From positions 1-9,064 of the forward strand of contig CAMWPF010000042.1 in the NCBI GenBank assembly GCA_947176045.1: 9,064 nucleotides of DNA, given 5' to 3'. This stretch comes from an uncultured Treponema sp. Its GTDB lineage: Bacteria; Spirochaetota; Spirochaetia; Treponematales; Treponemataceae. Shown piece after piece: positions 7,140 to 9,064 of this stretch. How positions within the stretch are numbered: position 1 is the first letter of the stretch; each line of letters begins with the position of its first letter. Below the pieces are notes generated by a model. The model was not told where the DNA came from and made no database searches. It saw nothing but the letters and a program-made list of their open reading frames with translations. The position numbers were made by a program, and so were the translations under genes.

Positions 7140-7882
7140 AGCGCGCCGCCTGCGTCCGCGCCGGAAAACAGCCGCTCCGACGCCGCGCGGAGCAAGGCCG
7201 CCGCCGCACGGACGTCGCGCTCCGCAAAAATCGCGCTGACGGCCGCGACGCCGCAGATTCCGCTGCCAGAAAGCCGCGCGACGTTCTCCACATTGATGCC
7301 GCCGATGGCGACCACCGGAATGTCCACGGCGCGGCAGATGTCCCGGAGCGCCTTCAGCGAAACGGATGCGGCGTCCGCCTTCGTGCCGGTCGGAAAGACG
7401 GCTCCGACGCCGAGGTAGTCCGCGCCGTCCCGCGCGGCGCGCACGGCCTCCTCCGCCGTCTGCACGGAGACGCCGACAATCTTGTCCGGGCCGAGCAATC
7501 CGCGCGCCTCCCGCGCCGCCATGTCGTCCTGCCCGATGTGCACGCCGTCCGCGCCGATATCCTTCGCAAGCATGACGTCGTCGTTGATGACGAACGGAAC
7601 GCCGTACCGCGCGCACACTGCCTGCACTGAGCGCGCCGCCGCGCGGAACGCGCCGCCGTCGAGCGACTTCTCGCGCAGCTGCACGAACGTCGCCCCGCCG
7701 TCGAGCGCCTCCCGCACGACGGAATCAAGCGTCCGCCCCGAAAGCCACGCCCGGTCGGTAACGGCGTACAGCCGGAGCGACTCCCGCCGGAAGCGCGCGC
7801 GCGGACTGCGGCTGTGCGGAAGTCCGTCCGCCTGATCCATCTGTTCTGATTCTTCCACAGCCGCCTCCTGAGCGCCGCTCAT
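7136..7882 (-). CDS. thiE: Thiamin-phosphate synthase ThiE
   Basis: TIM-barrel enzyme that condenses HMP-PP with hydroxyethylthiazole phosphate to form thiamin monophosphate and pyrophosphate. Seen motifs: LYAVTD (38-43), QLREKS (68-73), INDD (99-102), VHIGQDD (114-120) with the phosphate and Mg ligands, AVFPTGTK (161-168), AIGGI (192-196) and AVSAIF (214-219). From the ATG at 7882 it is 248 residues, about 30 more than a typical ThiE. The extra N-terminal part (1-35) is polar, Arg/Ser/Glu-rich and outside the fold. The ATG overlaps the thiM stop in ATGA but has only a weak ribosome site. An in-frame GTG at 7858 has a strong AGGAGG 5 nt upstream and may be the main start. Its 3' end overlaps the HAD gene by 4 nt. 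It is the central joining enzyme of this salvage operon. Confidence 0.96.
   Translation of the reverse strand: MSGAQEAAVEESEQMDQADGLPHSRSPRARFRRESLRLYAVTDRAWLSGRTLDSVVREALDGGATFVQLREKSLDGGAFRAAARSVQAVCARYGVPFVINDDVMLAKDIGADGVHIGQDDMAAREARGLLGPDKIVGVSVQTAEEAVRAARDGADYLGVGAVFPTGTKADAASVSLKALRDICRAVDIPVVAIGGINVENVARLSGSGICGVAAVSAIFAERDVRAAAALLRAASERLFSGADAGGAL
7856..7869 (-). promoter_or_regulatory. Strong ribosome binding site with alternative GTG start for thiE
   Basis: AGGAGG (7864-7869) is followed after 5 nt by GTG (7856-7858), in frame with thiE and 8 codons inside the longest reading frame. This is the best Shine-Dalgarno match in the operon. It competes with the ATG at 7882, whose only upstream match is a weak GAAG. 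Using the GTG would give a 240-residue ThiE and leave a 20-nt gap after thiM instead of an overlap. Neither choice touches the catalytic barrel. Confidence 0.5.
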
Positions 7883-8700
7883 CTGACTTCGTACCGCGCG
7901 CCGCCGTCAAGGACGGAGCCGGTCATCGTGAACAGCGCGTCGATGATGCGGTTCCGGTACGTCGAATTGCCGTCGCCGACGGCCATGCGCTTCCAAGCGA
8001 TTTCTCCGGCAAGCCCCATGGCGGCGACAGCCGCGGCGCAGGCGTTCAGATATCCGCCGGGATTGGCGGCGAGGAACGCCGCGATGATGCCGCTGAGCTG
8101 GCAGCCGGTTCCCGTAATTCTGCCCATCTCCGCGCGTCCGTTCCTGATGACGAAGCAGCGCTCCGCGTCGGCGACAAGATCGATGGCGCCGGTAACGGCG
8201 ACGACGCACCGCCGCCGGGCGGCGAATTCCTTGACGAACGCAGCGGCGGAGTCAAGGGATTCCTCTGTAACAGCGTCCTCCATGTCCGCGTCAACGCCGC
8301 GCGTGCCGCCGCTTCCAGACGCGAGCGTCTTGATTTCCGAACTGTTTCCGCGGATGACGGCGAACGGAATTTCATCGGCGAGCCTCACGGCGGTCTCCGT
8401 GCGGAGCCGGCTCGCGCCCGCGCCGACAGGGTCGAGCAGCACGGGATGTCCGAGCGCGGCGGCCTTCCTCCCCGCGAGGAACATCGACGGAACCGTCGTC
8501 TGGTTGAGCGTTCCGATGTTGATGTTCAGGGCGGCGCAGATGGACGTGATTTCCTCGACCTCCCCGCCGTCGTCGGACATGATCGGGCTTCCCCCGACGG
8601 CAAGGATCGCGTTCGCGACGTCGTTTACCGTAACATAGTTGGTGATGTTGTGGACGAGCGGAGACGCCGCGCGCACCTTTTCAAGACAGCTTCCAAGCAT
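7879..8700 (-). CDS. thiM: Hydroxyethylthiazole kinase ThiM
   Basis: Cytosolic ribokinase-like enzyme that phosphorylates 4-methyl-5-(2-hydroxyethyl)thiazole to the ThiE substrate, a salvage reaction. It has 273 residues, normal for the family. Motifs are PLVHNITNYVTVNDVAN (14-30), LNINIGTL (58-65), DPVGAGAS (90-97), RGNSSEI (117-123) and the ATP/anion-hole block GTGC (197-200), whose Cys200 matches the active-site cysteine of B. subtilis ThiK. The ATG at 8700 is chosen because GAGG lies 5 nt upstream and the family homology starts here. The reading frame stays open upstream to 8937, but that stretch is the riboswitch leader. It is the first gene of the operon, directly behind the TPP riboswitch, and its stop overlaps the longest thiE start in ATGA. 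Confidence 0.97.
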   Translation of the reverse strand: MLGSCLEKVRAASPLVHNITNYVTVNDVANAILAVGGSPIMSDDGGEVEEITSICAALNINIGTLNQTTVPSMFLAGRKAAALGHPVLLDPVGAGASRLRTETAVRLADEIPFAVIRGNSSEIKTLASGSGGTRGVDADMEDAVTEESLDSAAAFVKEFAARRRCVVAVTGAIDLVADAERCFVIRNGRAEMGRITGTGCQLSGIIAAFLAANPGGYLNACAAAVAAMGLAGEIAWKRMAVGDGNSTYRNRIIDALFTMTGSVLDGGARYEVR

Positions 8701-8713
8701 ACAAGCCTCGTTT

Positions 8714-8754
8714 AAAAAAAATTCAGCCTGTTTGAACGCGCACAGCGGCAGTGA
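8714..8754 (-). terminator. Riboswitch expression platform: putative attenuator hairpin with U8 tail
   Basis: Just after the aptamer, the RNA can pair UCA/UGA, GCC/GGC and UGU/ACA in order, with 2-nt bulges on the 5' arm and a 10-nt loop. This is followed by AA-free continuation into AUUUUUUUU (eight U at 8714-8721). This looks like an intrinsic terminator controlling thiM onward, the usual outcome when TPP is bound. The stem is imperfect. The 3' arm ACAGGC (8726-8731) can instead pair with GCUUGU (8701-8706), which lies between the ribosome site and the ATG. Translational control is therefore an alternative. Confidence 0.55.
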
Positions 8755-8755
8755 T

Positions 8756-8841
8756 TTCCCTACGTTGGCATTATCCAAATCAGGTTGCGGGTCAAGGCGG
8801 AACAGCCTACTCTCAGCCTGCTTTGCGCAAGCTCCCCATGT
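8756..8841 (-). ncRNA. TPP riboswitch (THI element) aptamer
   Basis: The minus-strand leader contains the conserved THI-box blocks in order: GGGGAGC, GGCTGAGAG (P3 side), GACCC, AACCTGAT, GGATAATGCCAACG and GTAGGGAA. The P3 stem pairs GCUUGC with GCAGGC across a 5-nt loop. The optional P3a stem pairs AGGC with GCCU. The P5-type stem has UUGG/CCAA in place of the CUGG/CCAG of E. coli thiM, a compensatory change that supports the fold. It binds thiamin pyrophosphate and should lower expression of thiM-thiE-HAD-thiD-cytX when TPP is plentiful. The aptamer starts at or next to the predicted transcription start, so its closing stem P1 must be short. Confidence 0.96.
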
Positions 8842-8847
8842 GCCGAC

Positions 8848-8876
8848 ATGATAGCAGATGGACGCGCGCGTGGCAA
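8848..8876 (-). promoter_or_regulatory. Promoter of the thiM-thiE-HAD-thiD-cytX operon
   Basis: On the minus strand TTGCCA (8871-8876) and TATCAT (8848-8853) are 17 bp apart. The -10 box is preceded by TGC, an extended -10 element. The predicted start is near 8841, exactly where the TPP aptamer begins. No internal promoter is evident in the operon, and all five genes overlap, so one riboswitch-controlled transcript of about 4.4 kb is expected. Confidence 0.75.
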
Positions 8877-8931
8877 GCGGACGGAAGCCTGAACGAATTC
8901 CTTCTGAAATCACGGCCTGACAAACGGAGCA

Positions 8932-8960
8932 TTGCACAAATCCCCCGTTTGAAGTATTTT
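8932..8960 (+). promoter_or_regulatory. Putative promoter of the lysA-like gene
   Basis: TTGCAC (8932-8937) and TATTTT (8955-8960) are 17 bp apart on the plus strand. The predicted start is near 8967, giving a short leader of about 18 nt that still contains AAGGAG. The -35 match is only moderate. The stretch 8877-8931 between this and the thiM promoter shows nothing else recognisable. Confidence 0.5.
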
Positions 8961-8984
8961 AAAGCGTACTGCAAGGAGATTTCA

Positions 8985-9064
8985 ATGAGCCGCACTTTTC
9001 CGCTTTCGCATGAGCAGCTGGCAGAGCTAGTCAAGACCGTTCCGACGCCGTTCTACCTGTACGA
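8985..9064 (+). CDS. lysA: Diaminopimelate decarboxylase-like, N-terminal fragment (runs off window)
   Basis: Only 26 complete codons are visible. The ATG at 8985 has AAGGAG (8973-8978) 6 nt upstream, so the start is secure. The N-terminus ends in TVPTPFYLYD-like sequence (last codon incomplete). This is the typical opening of the PLP-dependent alanine-racemase-fold decarboxylases, where PTPFYLYD leads into the barrel. LysA, the last step of lysine synthesis, is the best fit. Related carboxynorspermidine or arginine decarboxylases share a similar start and cannot be ruled out from 26 residues. It is divergent from the thiamin operon. Confidence 0.7.
   Translation, partial: MSRTFPLSHEQLAELVKTVPTPFYLY

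Noticed and set aside
7140..7616. N-terminal extension of the HAD reading frame into thiE, suggesting a fusion
   Set aside because: The extra residues are the out-of-frame reading of thiE and form an Arg/Gly-rich string. The HAD fold starts cleanly at the GTG at 7139.
8701..8937. Upstream extension of the thiM reading frame
   Set aside because: It covers the TPP aptamer, promoter and terminator-like hairpin. The family N-terminus and ribosome site place the start at 8700.

Overview
The window is GC-rich bacterial DNA with dense, short-spaced genes, strong Shine-Dalgarno sites and sigma-70-type promoters, most with a 17-bp spacer. All genes seen belong to chromosomal core metabolism or protein quality control. 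There are no tRNAs, rRNAs, insertion sequences, CRISPR arrays or phage genes. The gene content (YwlG/DUF436, a CytX thiamin-salvage operon, a GAPDH of the type common in gut anaerobes) suits an anaerobic, possibly host-associated bacterium. The phylum cannot be fixed from the sequence alone.

Layout. Positions 1-949 (minus) hold most of gap, glyceraldehyde-3-phosphate dehydrogenase, whose C-terminus lies outside the window. Its near-consensus promoter lies between it and clpB. Positions 1026-3617 (minus) hold a complete clpB disaggregase. Its best promoter puts the transcription start on or next to the ATG, so the mRNA may be leaderless. Divergent from clpB, 3790-4338 (plus) encodes a YwlG/DUF436 (TIGR01440-type) protein of unknown function. 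It converges on the end of a five-gene operon.

The operon runs on the minus strand from about 8841 to 4479 in the order thiM, thiE, a HAD phosphatase, thiD, cytX. Every junction overlaps by 1-8 nt. It starts with a clear TPP riboswitch followed by a U8-tailed hairpin. Together the genes give a salvage route: CytX imports hydroxymethylpyrimidine (HMP), ThiD makes HMP-PP, ThiM makes thiazole phosphate, and ThiE joins the two into thiamin monophosphate. De novo genes (thiC, thiG, thiH, thiS, thiF) are absent here, and so is thiL. The embedded HAD phosphatase is the least explained member and may act on a thiamin-pathway phosphate.

The right edge, from 8985 (plus), is the start of a lysA-like gene (diaminopimelate decarboxylase), divergent from the thiamin operon. 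I found no convincing undescribed system. The points most worth checking are the HAD gene, the riboswitch architecture and the apparently leaderless clpB.
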